Assembly (NCBI RefSeq): GCF_029542085.1
Contig: NZ_CP107036.1
Location: 992,001-1,056,000 of the forward strand
DNA from: Sphingobacterium sp. ML3W
GTDB lineage: Bacteria > Bacteroidota > Bacteroidia > Sphingobacteriales > Sphingobacteriaceae
Reading direction: 5' to 3'
Length of the DNA: 64,000 nt
Of the stretch, positions 8,697 through 17,118 are shown one piece after another. The notes beneath the pieces are model-generated. The model was not told the DNA's origin and did not search any database. It saw nothing but the letters and a program-made list of their open reading frames with translations. Positions within the stretch are counted from its first letter, which is position 1, and each line of letters opens with the position of its first letter. A program made the position numbers and the translations under genes.

Positions 8697-9197
8697 TCAA
8701 TTCACCTTATCAAGTCGTGAAACATTTTCAAAACAATGGGTTAATCGGCTGTGTAAAAATGTCTCTATCAATAAAAATCCAACGAATAAACAGAATAATC
8801 CGAGAATAAGCCCTTTGTAATATTCTTTTACAGTAAATAAAAAAATAAGTACAGAAAGAATGAGCAAAGCACTCCAAACAATTTTTAGAATAATGTAAAT
8901 TTTATGGTCGGATTGAGCTTTACCTAAGGCCATTTTTACTGTTTCTTTTGGGTTATGCCGGTATTGTTCTGTCACCGTATTGAGGTGTTTTGCTCTGGAA
9001 TAGGTAAGAAAACTTCCATACCCCAGAGAAGCCGCTGTTAGCAGGCAAATAGGAATGAACATCCCCTTTAATAAAGGATTTTCATATTTGAATCCAAATA
9101 TCAGGCACAGCACTAAAATAAGTCCTATGCCTACCATTATTTTGCCTTGCAGCGCATCACCTTTTGTCCATATACTGAGTTCCTGCAAAAATTCCAT
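8697..9197 (-). CDS. Four-segment membrane protein downstream of SDR
   Basis: From the Met at 9197 the protein is 166 residues. I chose this start because it lies one base after the SDR stop codon; the longer frame starting at 9245 runs well into the SDR gene. Hydrophobic segments lie at about 21-38, 45-64, 100-122 and 125-145, with a soluble stretch between the second and third pairs. No family recognised. Tight packing behind the SDR and ALDH genes suggests it belongs to the same TetR-linked operon, perhaps handling the same compound at the membrane. Confidence 0.65.
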   Translation of the reverse strand: MEFLQELSIWTKGDALQGKIMVGIGLILVLCLIFGFKYENPLLKGMFIPICLLTAASLGYGSFLTYSRAKHLNTVTEQYRHNPKETVKMALGKAQSDHKIYIILKIVWSALLILSVLIFLFTVKEYYKGLILGLFCLFVGFLLIETFLHSRLTHCFENVSRLDKVN

Positions 9198-9198
9198 A

Positions 9199-10023
9199 TT
9201 ATAAACCCCAGTTTTGTTTGATAAGGGATAAGTAACTGTCATCATCCAATTGTTTACGGGCTGCTATAATTTCTTCAGCATCTACCCCTGCGATGTAGCG
9301 CATTTGTTTTTTGTTGTCGGTAGCGGCTTCATAGATTTTTTCGGCCACAACAATTGCCTCTGAAGCTCCACTTCCGGCTTGTTGTATTGCAATCATTACT
9401 TTTTCCAGAAATGGAGCATATTCAGTCTGTGATGGGTCTATATTGAGGTTCTTCATAACGGTATCCTCAAAATTCGTATTGATCATTCCTGGTTCAATTA
9501 ATTTTACCTGGATTCCAATAGGTTCAAGTTCAAATGATAGCGCTTCACTGAGTCCTTCCACGGCAAATTTTGAACCATGGTACAAGGTGCCAAGAGGCAA
9601 GGTAATTTTACCACCCATGGAAGAAATATTTATAATAATTCCTTCCTGCTGTTTTCTCATGATCGGGATTATGTTTTTGGTCACAAGTAAGGTACCGATT
9701 ACATTGACATCAAACTGTATCCGCATTGCCTGTTCAGGTGTAGCCTCCAGGATACCATAAGAACCATATCCTGCATTGTTGAGGAGCACATCAATTTTTC
9801 CGAACCGCTCAACGGCTTGTTGTACTGCAGATTGTATGGTATCTTCTTTTGTAACATCCAGTGCTATGACCTGCACATTATCTAAGCTGTTAAGCTCCTT
9901 ATCTTGTTCCGGATTAGAGCGGACAGTGGCTGCCACATTCCACCCTTTTTGTTGGAAATATTTGGCAGTTATACGTCCTATGCCGCTACTGCATCCTGTG
10001 ATAAATATTGTCTTTCTCATCAT
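9199..10023 (-). CDS. Short-chain dehydrogenase/reductase
   Basis: A 274-residue classical SDR. The cofactor loop TGCSSGIG is at 9-16, the NNAG motif at 82-85, and the catalytic set is Ser134/135, Tyr148 and Lys152 (YHGSK). The arginine after the first helix and the VRS sequence near residue 34 suit NADP(H), though this is not decisive. The enzyme would interconvert an alcohol and a carbonyl; the substrate is unknown. It follows the ALDH gene by 15 bases, so an alcohol-to-aldehyde-to-acid sequence is conceivable. Cytoplasmic. Confidence 0.88.
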   Translation of the reverse strand: MMRKTIFITGCSSGIGRITAKYFQQKGWNVAATVRSNPEQDKELNSLDNVQVIALDVTKEDTIQSAVQQAVERFGKIDVLLNNAGYGSYGILEATPEQAMRIQFDVNVIGTLLVTKNIIPIMRKQQEGIIINISSMGGKITLPLGTLYHGSKFAVEGLSEALSFELEPIGIQVKLIEPGMINTNFEDTVMKNLNIDPSQTEYAPFLEKVMIAIQQAGSGASEAIVVAEKIYEAATDNKKQMRYIAGVDAEEIIAARKQLDDDSYLSLIKQNWGL

Positions 10024-10038
10024 TGTATTAATAAAAAT

Positions 10039-11640
10039 TTAAAAATCTTTTTTTCTTAAACCATCAATTACGGCTGTTCCGGCCATTTTTGCCAAGTTCG
10101 TCCAAGTGGGATGCATAGAGTAGCTCGCCATGTTTTTAGCAAGATGGTCAAAAGCCTTTTGATTGGTACGGAGCATATGTCCTGGAGATACAAATTCGTC
10201 GTAAACAATTGATTTTTCAATGTTCTCAAATCCCAACAGATTTCCGAAATTGCCGGAACCGGATACCATTTCTTTACCTTGCTCATTTCCGCCCCAAGTC
10301 AGATATGGGCTTAAAAATACAAATACAGGAATAGTATTTACGGCTATTCCTCCGTATTTCAAATTGTTAACGGCTGTGTCTAATTCTTTTTGGTGGGCCT
10401 TTTTTGTGTCTTCATCTATCAGAAGCATACATCCCAATGAGCCCAATAATTTATCATTGCAAAATGCAGTAGCTTTTGGTAAAAAATCTTTGGCATTGGC
10501 TGGTACGTCTAATGCAACTTCATTCATAATTTGGCAGAATGCTTCGTTTTGTGTGGCATAGCTGTCCTCTTCACAACCTGTAATAAGCATAAAATTGGCA
10601 TGTTTGAATCTGCCGTTTTCAGGTTTTAAGATTTCTGCATTCGGATAGGCTTTTTTGAAACCTTCCTCTGCTTTGTCTGTGCCAGGATAATAGGCTCCGG
10701 CAGCCGGAGTATCTTCAGAAAGAGCTTTTCTCAGAGCATTTAAAAATTCATTTCTCTGCTCCCAATGTCTGGAAGTCACCAGTGTTTGCGGGCGTCCGCA
10801 TACAGCACCGCCATTGAGCTTGGCAACCGTAGCAATCTGATTGGCCTGATGTTCCATTTCTTTTTTCGTCCAGGGTCTGTCGCCGGGAACAATAATGCAG
10901 GGGTTATTGCCACCACACTCAGCTACCATAGGGGTATTGGTATTGCCCATAATTGCTTTGGCCGTTCCTGTTCCCCCTGTGAAATAGATGGCCGCTAAAC
11001 CATCAATTGTTGTAAGTTCCCGTCCCTGGTCTGCTGAAACAAAGCGTAAGGCTCCAAACTCGATAATAGGCTGGAAAATCTTTTCCCAAATAGCATCGGT
11101 TTCTTCGTTTAGATGATGCGGTTTGTGGATGACAGCTTTGTTATCGTAAAAAAGCGCTTTTACCATTTCAAGTGATGAACTGTAATTTCCGGCACCCAAA
11201 ATGGCTGTTACTCCGGCTGGCTTTTCTAAAGGATTTACCTGCTTCGGAGTTCCTTTTACACGTAAATGTCCGCTTTGTGTTCCGCTGAGTACTTTATCCT
11301 TGGCATCCATTGGGAATACGTGTACATCATAGGTGTCGTCATTTACTTTGGTAATATTCAAAGGTTTTGGCATTTCACCCTTCGCGATGGATTCGTAAAG
11401 CTGTATGCAGGCCGAAACGTTTCCTGCCAAAGGAACTGCCGTTGCAAATACCGATTCAGCATGCGTGTAAATGTCTTCACCCAAGATGGTGTTTTTCATT
11501 TTTTGGTCTGAGGTGCCCAAATCGTCTGCATACTTTTTCAGGTTATTCTGTACTTCTTCCAGTAAATGAAGTTTTTCCACTACTGAAGTTTCTGCCCATT
11601 TCTTAGGGTCTAATTGATTAAAAGCTTCTTGTGCTGTCAT
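10039..11640 (-). CDS. Aldehyde dehydrogenase family protein
   Basis: A 533-residue NAD(P)-dependent aldehyde dehydrogenase fold. The glycine-rich FTGGTGTAKA lies at about 220-229, the general base in AECGGNNP at Glu241, and the nucleophile in GGAVCGRPQ at Cys281. The spacing of about 40 residues between Glu and Cys is as expected. The motifs diverge from the textbook ELGGK and GQ-C forms, so the substrate class is not predictable. It is the first gene of the operon ALDH-SDR-membrane protein, and a TetR-type operator lies between it and the TetR gene. Confidence 0.82.
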   Translation of the reverse strand: MTAQEAFNQLDPKKWAETSVVEKLHLLEEVQNNLKKYADDLGTSDQKMKNTILGEDIYTHAESVFATAVPLAGNVSACIQLYESIAKGEMPKPLNITKVNDDTYDVHVFPMDAKDKVLSGTQSGHLRVKGTPKQVNPLEKPAGVTAILGAGNYSSSLEMVKALFYDNKAVIHKPHHLNEETDAIWEKIFQPIIEFGALRFVSADQGRELTTIDGLAAIYFTGGTGTAKAIMGNTNTPMVAECGGNNPCIIVPGDRPWTKKEMEHQANQIATVAKLNGGAVCGRPQTLVTSRHWEQRNEFLNALRKALSEDTPAAGAYYPGTDKAEEGFKKAYPNAEILKPENGRFKHANFMLITGCEEDSYATQNEAFCQIMNEVALDVPANAKDFLPKATAFCNDKLLGSLGCMLLIDEDTKKAHQKELDTAVNNLKYGGIAVNTIPVFVFLSPYLTWGGNEQGKEMVSGSGNFGNLLGFENIEKSIVYDEFVSPGHMLRTNQKAFDHLAKNMASYSMHPTWTNLAKMAGTAVIDGLRKKDF

Positions 11641-11691
11641 TGTAATTAATTTTTTTTAAATCATTAGTTATTAATGATATCCACTTTTAAA

Positions 11692-11705
11692 TGAATATTC
11701 ATTCA
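11692..11705. promoter_or_regulatory. TetR operator candidate before the ALDH operon
   Basis: TGAATATTCATTCA, arms TGAAT and ATTCA around four bases, lies 52 bp upstream of the ALDH start. It matches the copy at 12311-12324 in 13 of 14 positions. Two copies, one per gene start, fit a TetR repressor controlling itself and the operon. Confidence 0.6.
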
Positions 11706-11725
11706 GTTTTTATATTAAATTTTTT

Positions 11726-12298
11726 TTACGAAATAGCTTTCCATATTCTTTCAATATTTTGGTCTATCATATGTTCTGTAACTTCAATATTATCCTTGAG
11801 CTGTACCTGAACCAGTGCAATTACGGCATTATAAATAAACCGGATTAATAATACAATATTAATAGGTTGAAATGATCCGTTCTCAAGTCCCTCAGTCATC
11901 AGGTCTACAGACTGCTGATAATAGGTTCTTCCCAATTCTGTAATTTCTTTTGATATATATGGTGAATAATTGAGGGTATTCACAACAAAAAAATGCGTAG
12001 GATTGTCTACATAATAATGATGTACTTTTCTGCCTAAAATAAAAAAACGATCCTTGTAAGAAGCTTTCATTTCTACTTCAGAAAGATTAACCGCTTTACC
12101 AAACGATTCTTGAATATGCAGAAATAATCCTTCAACCAATTCATCCTTACTTTTAAAATGTAAATACATTGTTCCTACTGCAACTCCTGACTCTTTTGAA
12201 AGTTGTGCCATTGATGTCTGTTGCAGACCCTGTTCTGAAAATAACCGTAATGCTGTTTTTACAATCTGAGTTTTTTTATCTACTTTCTCTCCTCCCAT
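11726..12298 (-). CDS. TetR/AcrR-family transcriptional regulator
   Basis: From the Met at 12298 the protein is 190 residues. The N-terminal helix-turn-helix is clear: TALRLFSEQGL, then TSMAQLSKESGVAVGTMYLHFKSKDEL. The rest is the helical ligand-binding and dimer domain. I prefer this start to the one nine codons earlier because AGGAGA sits at ideal spacing before it, and because the earlier start would place the operator-like palindrome 12311-12324 inside the coding sequence. Likely a repressor of itself and of the ALDH-SDR-membrane operon just downstream; the inducer is unknown. Confidence 0.85.
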   Translation of the reverse strand: MGGEKVDKKTQIVKTALRLFSEQGLQQTSMAQLSKESGVAVGTMYLHFKSKDELVEGLFLHIQESFGKAVNLSEVEMKASYKDRFFILGRKVHHYYVDNPTHFFVVNTLNYSPYISKEITELGRTYYQQSVDLMTEGLENGSFQPINIVLLIRFIYNAVIALVQVQLKDNIEVTEHMIDQNIERIWKAIS

Positions 12299-12310
12299 AA
12301 TTCTCCTAAC

Positions 12311-12324
12311 TGAATGTTCATTCA
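12311..12324. promoter_or_regulatory. TetR operator candidate before the TetR gene
   Basis: TGAATGTTCATTCA lies 13 bp upstream of the preferred TetR start and differs by one base from the site at 11692-11705. The remaining 12325-12859 is a very AT-rich divergent spacer holding no gene that I can support; the terpene synthase promoter should lie in it. Confidence 0.6.
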
Positions 12325-12859
12325 TAACAAATTTAAAAAAATTTATGAATACTCAATGATATTTATTTTTTTATTGCAACTACCATTAAAAGAGATTGTT
12401 AATTTGATAGAAAATAGTAAATAATGGCAATGCTACTTGGTTCGAAACCTTTGATTATTGCGTTTTACCTCAGTATTATTCTTAAATTTAGAAGTGATAA
12501 AGTTGGCTAATAGACAACTCTATTTATGTTTTATTTCCAAGATTTGGAAGATATTTTAAAGGATTTATGCATATATTATTAATGTTTATAAGCTGATTCA
12601 ATTGATTTAATCGTAGTCGACCGGAACAGATTAGAGGGGCGGTCATTATTTAGAGGATTGTCGCTTCTTTGATGGGATAAGCTGTAGGAGTAGTTTATTT
12701 TGATCTTATTTTCATGTTCTTAATTTTATTAGTTTTCAAATTGGATTTCGATGAAAGAATTTTAAATGTTCTATTTTTTTAGAATATTTTTTTAATTAAT
12801 AATTTGAACAATGTGGGATTATTTTTATTTTAATCTAACCAAAAACATATAAAATTATT

Positions 12860-13873
12860 ATGAAAACATCCTTAACCGACGAAGAGTTTTATGCAGGCTT
12901 ATTGCAATTGCCTAAACCTACATATCCTTTTCCTAATTTTATTCATCCGGATTTCGAGCAGCTACGTCAGGAGTATTATAATTGGATTGATACAGAATAT
13001 ATCATTCATAGCAAAGAAGCCCGTGAAAAACATAAAAAGCATCATTTATGTGATATTGCTGCACGTGGTTGCCCTTTTTTACGATCTATTGATGAATTGC
13101 TGCCTCTTGCGAATTATACGGCAAATGGGGCAATGATGGATGACTATTTTGATAGATGTCCGCATGATAAAATGCATAGTATAATGAATAGTGCTTATGC
13201 ATTATTAACAGGTGCTGATCCGAATGAGCCAAAAGAAAATGGAATACTACGGTTATTCTGGGTGCTGAGACAAGATGCTCTTAAGGTTGAATTTCCGGAG
13301 CATTTATACAAGAGGTTTATAAATTCAGTGAGGGATACTATTAAAGGTTTTGCGGAAGAAAAAATATATTACAGAACCAACTCAATCCCTCCGCTTGCAG
13401 TTTACCTGCTTAACAGAGAAGGCACAAGCGGTGTTTTGCCATACTGTGATTATGTGGCAATGCAAAAAGATTATCGTCAGCTTCCTGATGAAATCTTTGA
13501 TCATCTTTATATTAAACGTTATCGAACACTTTGCTGTTTAATAATCGCCATCCATAATGATATTATTTCCTTGCCGAAAGAGCTTCACAGGGAGGGTGAT
13601 ACTTTAAATCTAGTAAAAGTGTTAAAACAGGAATACGGAATATCAATTCAGGAGGCTTACATGAAAGCTCTTGAACTTCATAATGATTATTTAAACGAAT
13701 TTTTATTATTACAGAATCATTTGCCTCCTTTTGACGGTTGGGATAATATGGTGTCAGATTACATTCAGGATCTTGGGATAATGATATCAGGGATTTATGC
13801 CTGGCACACGCATGATACTTCCCGTTATGTTAACGGTGGTTATGTAGAAGGTGAATATACAAATGGAGAATAG
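12860..13873 (+). CDS. Class I terpene synthase
   Basis: A 337-residue class I terpene cyclase, normal length for bacterial mono- and sesquiterpene synthases. The metal-binding aspartate motif is DDYFD at 94-98. The second, NSE motif is NDIISLPKE at 233-241, with the usual Asn, Ser and Glu. Arg186 lies about 46 residues before it, where the pyrophosphate-sensor arginine is expected, and an Arg-Tyr pair occurs near the C-terminus (TSRY). All residues needed for Mg2+-dependent ionisation of a prenyl diphosphate are therefore present; the product cannot be predicted. No prenyltransferase is next to it, so the substrate must come from elsewhere. It is the only rightward gene of significant size in the island. 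Confidence 0.85.
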   Translation: MKTSLTDEEFYAGLLQLPKPTYPFPNFIHPDFEQLRQEYYNWIDTEYIIHSKEAREKHKKHHLCDIAARGCPFLRSIDELLPLANYTANGAMMDDYFDRCPHDKMHSIMNSAYALLTGADPNEPKENGILRLFWVLRQDALKVEFPEHLYKRFINSVRDTIKGFAEEKIYYRTNSIPPLAVYLLNREGTSGVLPYCDYVAMQKDYRQLPDEIFDHLYIKRYRTLCCLIIAIHNDIISLPKELHREGDTLNLVKVLKQEYGISIQEAYMKALELHNDYLNEFLLLQNHLPPFDGWDNMVSDYIQDLGIMISGIYAWHTHDTSRYVNGGYVEGEYTNGE

Positions 13874-13979
13874 TGATGTGATTTTAAAATTTTAAGAATC
13901 ATTTTTCTCGTTAGTTCCATCAAGCTAATTTTATAGTAGTAAATAGGAAAGAGATGATAGAAACTATTGGGGGAGGATT

Positions 13980-14254
13980 CGAATATACATTTAGTTGAGG
14001 AATGGAGAGGATCTTTTGACCAGCCAGAGACTTATAATGCACTTATCCCAAGAACGTGGTTTGATTAGGTAAACACAAAAACGATGCATTATGAAGATTA
14101 AGAAATCAATTGCTTGGGAATAACTTTAATGAGAACACAGTACAACATAAACGCTCAAATAGAGAACCGACTTATAGAAGGTTTTTACTTTTTGGGACTA
14201 TCCAGGTATGATAGCTTTGACAACTTATTTACCTCAGTAAGAATAGTGGTTTAA
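13980..14254 (+). other. Gene-fragment-like open frames at the island's right end
   Basis: Between the terpene synthase and mnmE lie short protein-like stretches: about 13974-14066 encodes a frame ending [17 protein letters not shown] without a proper start, and 14129-14254 is an ATG-initiated 41-codon frame starting MRTQYNINAQIENRL. They look like decayed remains rather than working genes, but I cannot name the parents. The rest of 13874-14369 holds nothing clear. Confidence 0.3.
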
Positions 14255-14366
14255 CTTCTGTAAAACTTTCGGGCGGTTTCTTTAATAAAACCAGCTCGAC
14301 GATACGAATAGCTCCCATTGTAAAGGGATTTGATTATTGATTTGTTTTAGTTTGTTCTGTTTTACC

Positions 14367-14384
14367 TATTTATTTTCCGATACA
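14367..14384. repeat. Right copy of the direct repeat, at the end of mnmE
   Basis: This 18-bp copy covers the mnmE stop and last codons. The last 18 coding bases of mnmE read TTCTGTATCGGAAAATAA on the minus strand; the left copy differs from that at one position. The SGI1 family uses the equivalent last 18 bp of trmE as its attachment site. Confidence 0.7.
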
Positions 14385-15749
14385 GAATTTGGAAAAGATA
14401 TTATCCAGTAAATCATCTGTAGATACACTACCTGTGATTTCTCCAAGATGATACAAGGCCTGACGGATATCCATCGCTAAGAAATCCGAAGTTACAGGAT
14501 TATCAATACCAAATAATACGCGCTCCAGAGAATCTGATGTCTTTTGCAAGGCTTCTACATGTCGGATGTTAGTTACCATGACGTCGTCTGTATTTAAATT
14601 TCCCAGCTGTACTTTGTTGATCAGTTCATCCTTCAATTCTTCTACGCCTATCTGCTCTTTCGCTGAAATATAAAGCGGAGTAAGCGGTTCATATTCAGCT
14701 TTTTGTTTGTCAGATAATAAATCAGATTTATTGATGATGGTCAAAAATGGAATTTGAAGATTTTCAATTTCTAGCAACTGCGATTGAACTTCATCTATTT
14801 TATCTTGCATTGGATCAAAAAGATAGATAATCAATCTAGCCTGTTTCATTTTTTCGCGTGTACGCTCAACTCCCTTCGCTTCAATGATATCTGCAGTCTC
14901 ACGAATACCCGCTGTATCTATAAACCGGAAGGTTACACCATGGATATTAATTTCATCTTCAATGGTATCACGTGTAGTCCCGGCGATGTCCGAGACAATG
15001 GCACGTTCCTCGTTTAAGAAAGCATTCAATAGGGTTGATTTACCTACATTTGGTTTCCCTGCAATGACTACAGGAACACCATTCTTTAACACATTACCTT
15101 GTTCAAAAGACTGAACCAGTTTTTGAACAATTACTTTTATTTTATTGATTAGGGTTTTGAGCTGATCTCTATTCGCAAATTCTACGTCTTCCTCTGAAAA
15201 ATCCAATTCTAGTTCAATAAGAGAGGCAAAGTGGATCAAGTCCTCACGGAGGGATCTAAGTTGATTGGAAAATCCACCCCGCATCTGCTGCATGGCAATT
15301 TGATGGGATGCTGCCGAATTGGAGGCAATTAAATCGGCTACAGCTTCGGCTTGTGAAAGATCCATTCCACCATTGAGGAAAGCACGAAGCGTAAATTCAC
15401 CAGCACGGGCAGCCCGAGCTCCTTTTTTGATGAGCAAATTAATAATACGCTCAATAATATATTTGGAATTGTGTGTAGAGATCTCTACCGAATTTTCTTT
15501 TGTGTAAGAGTTTGGAGCGACAAAAAGGGATACGAGTACTTCATCTATAATCTCTTCACCATCGCGAATGGTTCCAAAATGAATGGTATGGGAAGCTTGT
15601 TGGAGCAGATCTTTACCCTTGAAAATGTCATTGGTGATTTTAATGGCCTGTTGACCTGAAACGCGAATCACAGCAATCGCACCATTGGCACCAGCCGATG
15701 TCGCCAATGCGACAATTGTATCTTCAGTAATATAACCTGTATTGGACAT
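14370..15749 (-). CDS. mnmE: tRNA modification GTPase MnmE
   Basis: A 459-residue protein from the Met at 15749 (MSNTGYI), the start that gives the family's normal N-terminus. The N-terminal tetrahydrofolate-binding domain is followed by a helical domain with an embedded G domain: P-loop GKPNVGKST, DTAG, NKSD. It ends in the invariant CIGK, whose cysteine is needed for the reaction. With MnmG it installs the carboxymethylaminomethyl-type group on wobble uridine-34 of certain tRNAs. A TATCTTTG element lies only a few bases before the ATG, hinting at a very short leader. Its 3' end is the insertion point of the adjacent island but remains intact. Confidence 0.96.
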   Translation of the reverse strand: MSNTGYITEDTIVALATSAGANGAIAVIRVSGQQAIKITNDIFKGKDLLQQASHTIHFGTIRDGEEIIDEVLVSLFVAPNSYTKENSVEISTHNSKYIIERIINLLIKKGARAARAGEFTLRAFLNGGMDLSQAEAVADLIASNSAASHQIAMQQMRGGFSNQLRSLREDLIHFASLIELELDFSEEDVEFANRDQLKTLINKIKVIVQKLVQSFEQGNVLKNGVPVVIAGKPNVGKSTLLNAFLNEERAIVSDIAGTTRDTIEDEINIHGVTFRFIDTAGIRETADIIEAKGVERTREKMKQARLIIYLFDPMQDKIDEVQSQLLEIENLQIPFLTIINKSDLLSDKQKAEYEPLTPLYISAKEQIGVEELKDELINKVQLGNLNTDDVMVTNIRHVEALQKTSDSLERVLFGIDNPVTSDFLAMDIRQALYHLGEITGSVSTDDLLDNIFSKFCIGK

Positions 15750-15928
15750 GCTGCAAAGATACGTTAAATTGGCTGGAATGAAAGTGCCTAAATATCCCAA
15801 CAAATTAAATTTTCGATGAGGAATTAAACCTTTGTTTAGACACGAATGTCATACCAATAGAAACGCTTATAAAAAGGTGAAAAAGTAGGCGGTATTGTAC
15901 TTGATTTATAAATTTAAATTGTCTGGTT

Positions 15929-16414
15929 ATGAGAAAGATAATATACTTCGCATTAGCAATAGGAGGACTTGCTTTAATAACTCCAAAAGAATCGTCGGCT
16001 CAGCATCGTGGAAATGACCGCGAATGGAAGCATGAGAAAGAGCATCGGAAATATGAGGAAAAGAGAGATCGTGAAGAACAGAAATACTGGGAAAAAAGAG
16101 ATAAGGAAGACCGGAAATATCATAAAAAGGTAGCCAAGTATTATCGTAAGGAATATAGGCATGGCCCGCCAGCATGGGCGAGAGCACATCGATATGATAA
16201 TAGACATCACGTTTATTTTAGGGACTATAAAACATTTTATGACCCTTATCGCAACGGATATGTTTATATGAGAAACGGACGTTGGAGTTTTTCGGCTAAT
16301 GTACCTTCTTTCATGTTAAACGTTAACTTAGGGGCAGCCAACATACGTGTGGTGAAGGATGTGCCGATCAGCAGACACCCAGAAGATTTTTATAACGACT
16401 ATCGTTGGGATTAA
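15929..16414 (+). CDS. Secreted highly charged protein
   Basis: A 161-residue protein with a signal peptide likely cut near SSAQ (about residue 24). Residues 25-80 are extremely rich in Lys, Arg, Glu, His and Tyr (HEKEHRKYEEKRDREEQKYW) and probably form a long charged helix. The C-terminal half is aromatic, with YDPYRNGYVYMRNGRWSF, followed by a more hydrophobic strand region. Such periplasmic basic proteins occur widely in Bacteroidetes without an assigned function. It is a single gene ending at a strong bidirectional terminator. Confidence 0.7.
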   Translation: MRKIIYFALAIGGLALITPKESSAQHRGNDREWKHEKEHRKYEEKRDREEQKYWEKRDKEDRKYHKKVAKYYRKEYRHGPPAWARAHRYDNRHHVYFRDYKTFYDPYRNGYVYMRNGRWSFSANVPSFMLNVNLGAANIRVVKDVPISRHPEDFYNDYRWD

Positions 16415-16443
16415 AAATATAATTTATCTTGTTGTTTAAACTT

Positions 16444-16478
16444 AAAAAGCCTCGTTCTTTATTGAAATGAGGCTTTTT
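16444..16478. terminator. Bidirectional Rho-independent terminator
   Basis: AAAAGCCTC at 16445-16453 pairs with GAGGCTTTT at 16469-16477, giving A/T runs on both sides. It lies between the converging genes at 15929-16414 and 16489-17064 and can serve both. Confidence 0.85.
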
Positions 16479-16488
16479 GTTTGTGTTG

Positions 16489-17064
16489 TTAATCTTCTTC
16501 GAAGCTGACTTTATCCACTTCCAAAGATTTTATGCGTGCTAAAGATTCTATTCTGATATCGGATAATTTCCGTAATCTTTCGCCACCTTCCTGAAAGGAT
16601 TTTTCAATAATAAAGCCCATACCCAATAATGCTGCGCCAGACTGTTGGATGAGATCCAGCATACCGAATGCTGCATTTCCATTGGCAAGAAAGTCATCGA
16701 TAAAGAGCACTTTGTCATCCGTGGAGAGAAATTCCTTGCTCACACAGATATCGTAGGTTCGATTTTTTGTAAAAGAATGTACTTCACTAACATACATATC
16801 ACCCATAGTCTTAGGTTTTGCCTTTTTAACAAAAACAACGGGGAGTTCTAAGAGGTAGCCCAACATGATCGCTGGTGCAATACCACTCGCTTCAATTGTT
16901 ATGATCTTGTTGATGGGTAGATCTGCAAAACGACGTATAAATTCTACTGCAATAGATTTCATCAATACGGGATCCATCTGATGATTGATAAAGTTATCTA
17001 CTTTGAGTATGCCTCCAGCGAGGCTTTTGCCGTCATTAAGGATTCTATCCTTTAATAATTTCAT
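16489..17064 (-). CDS. xpt: Xanthine phosphoribosyltransferase
   Basis: A 191-residue type I phosphoribosyltransferase. The PRPP-binding loop is [13 protein letters not shown] (about 120-132), preceded by the ASGIAPA flexible-loop region and a KKAKP segment typical of Xpt. It converts xanthine plus PRPP to XMP in purine salvage; family members are about 190 residues, as here. It is a single leftward gene; a TATCTTCG promoter-like element lies about 25 bp upstream. I see no purine riboswitch in the short 5' region. Confidence 0.92.
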   Translation of the reverse strand: MKLLKDRILNDGKSLAGGILKVDNFINHQMDPVLMKSIAVEFIRRFADLPINKIITIEASGIAPAIMLGYLLELPVVFVKKAKPKTMGDMYVSEVHSFTKNRTYDICVSKEFLSTDDKVLFIDDFLANGNAAFGMLDLIQQSGAALLGMGFIIEKSFQEGGERLRKLSDIRIESLARIKSLEVDKVSFEED

Positions 17065-17118
17065 GTGATACTTTTTATAAATAAGTGCGAAGATACATTA
17101 AAATAGGAGTGATATCGG

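Larger units (their letters stand above)
8328..14384. mobile_element. Putative genomic island inserted at the mnmE 3' end
   Basis: About 6 kb bounded by an 18-bp direct repeat, one copy being the end of intact mnmE. Inside are a membrane protein, SDR, ALDH and TetR regulator on the minus strand and a terpene synthase on the plus strand, flanked by very AT-rich gene-free stretches. The mnmE/trmE 3' end is a known target of tyrosine-recombinase islands such as SGI1. No integrase or transposase gene is visible inside, so it would be a remnant or be mobilised in trans. The boundary is seen in sequence; the mechanism is inferred. Confidence 0.6.

Noticed and set aside
9443..9760. Rightward frames opposite the SDR and ALDH genes
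   Set aside because: Shadow frames over conserved motifs on the other strand.
8346..14366. An integrase, transposase or relaxase gene within the island
   Set aside because: All sizeable frames are accounted for by the ALDH, SDR, TetR, membrane protein and terpene synthase genes; none shows recombinase motifs.
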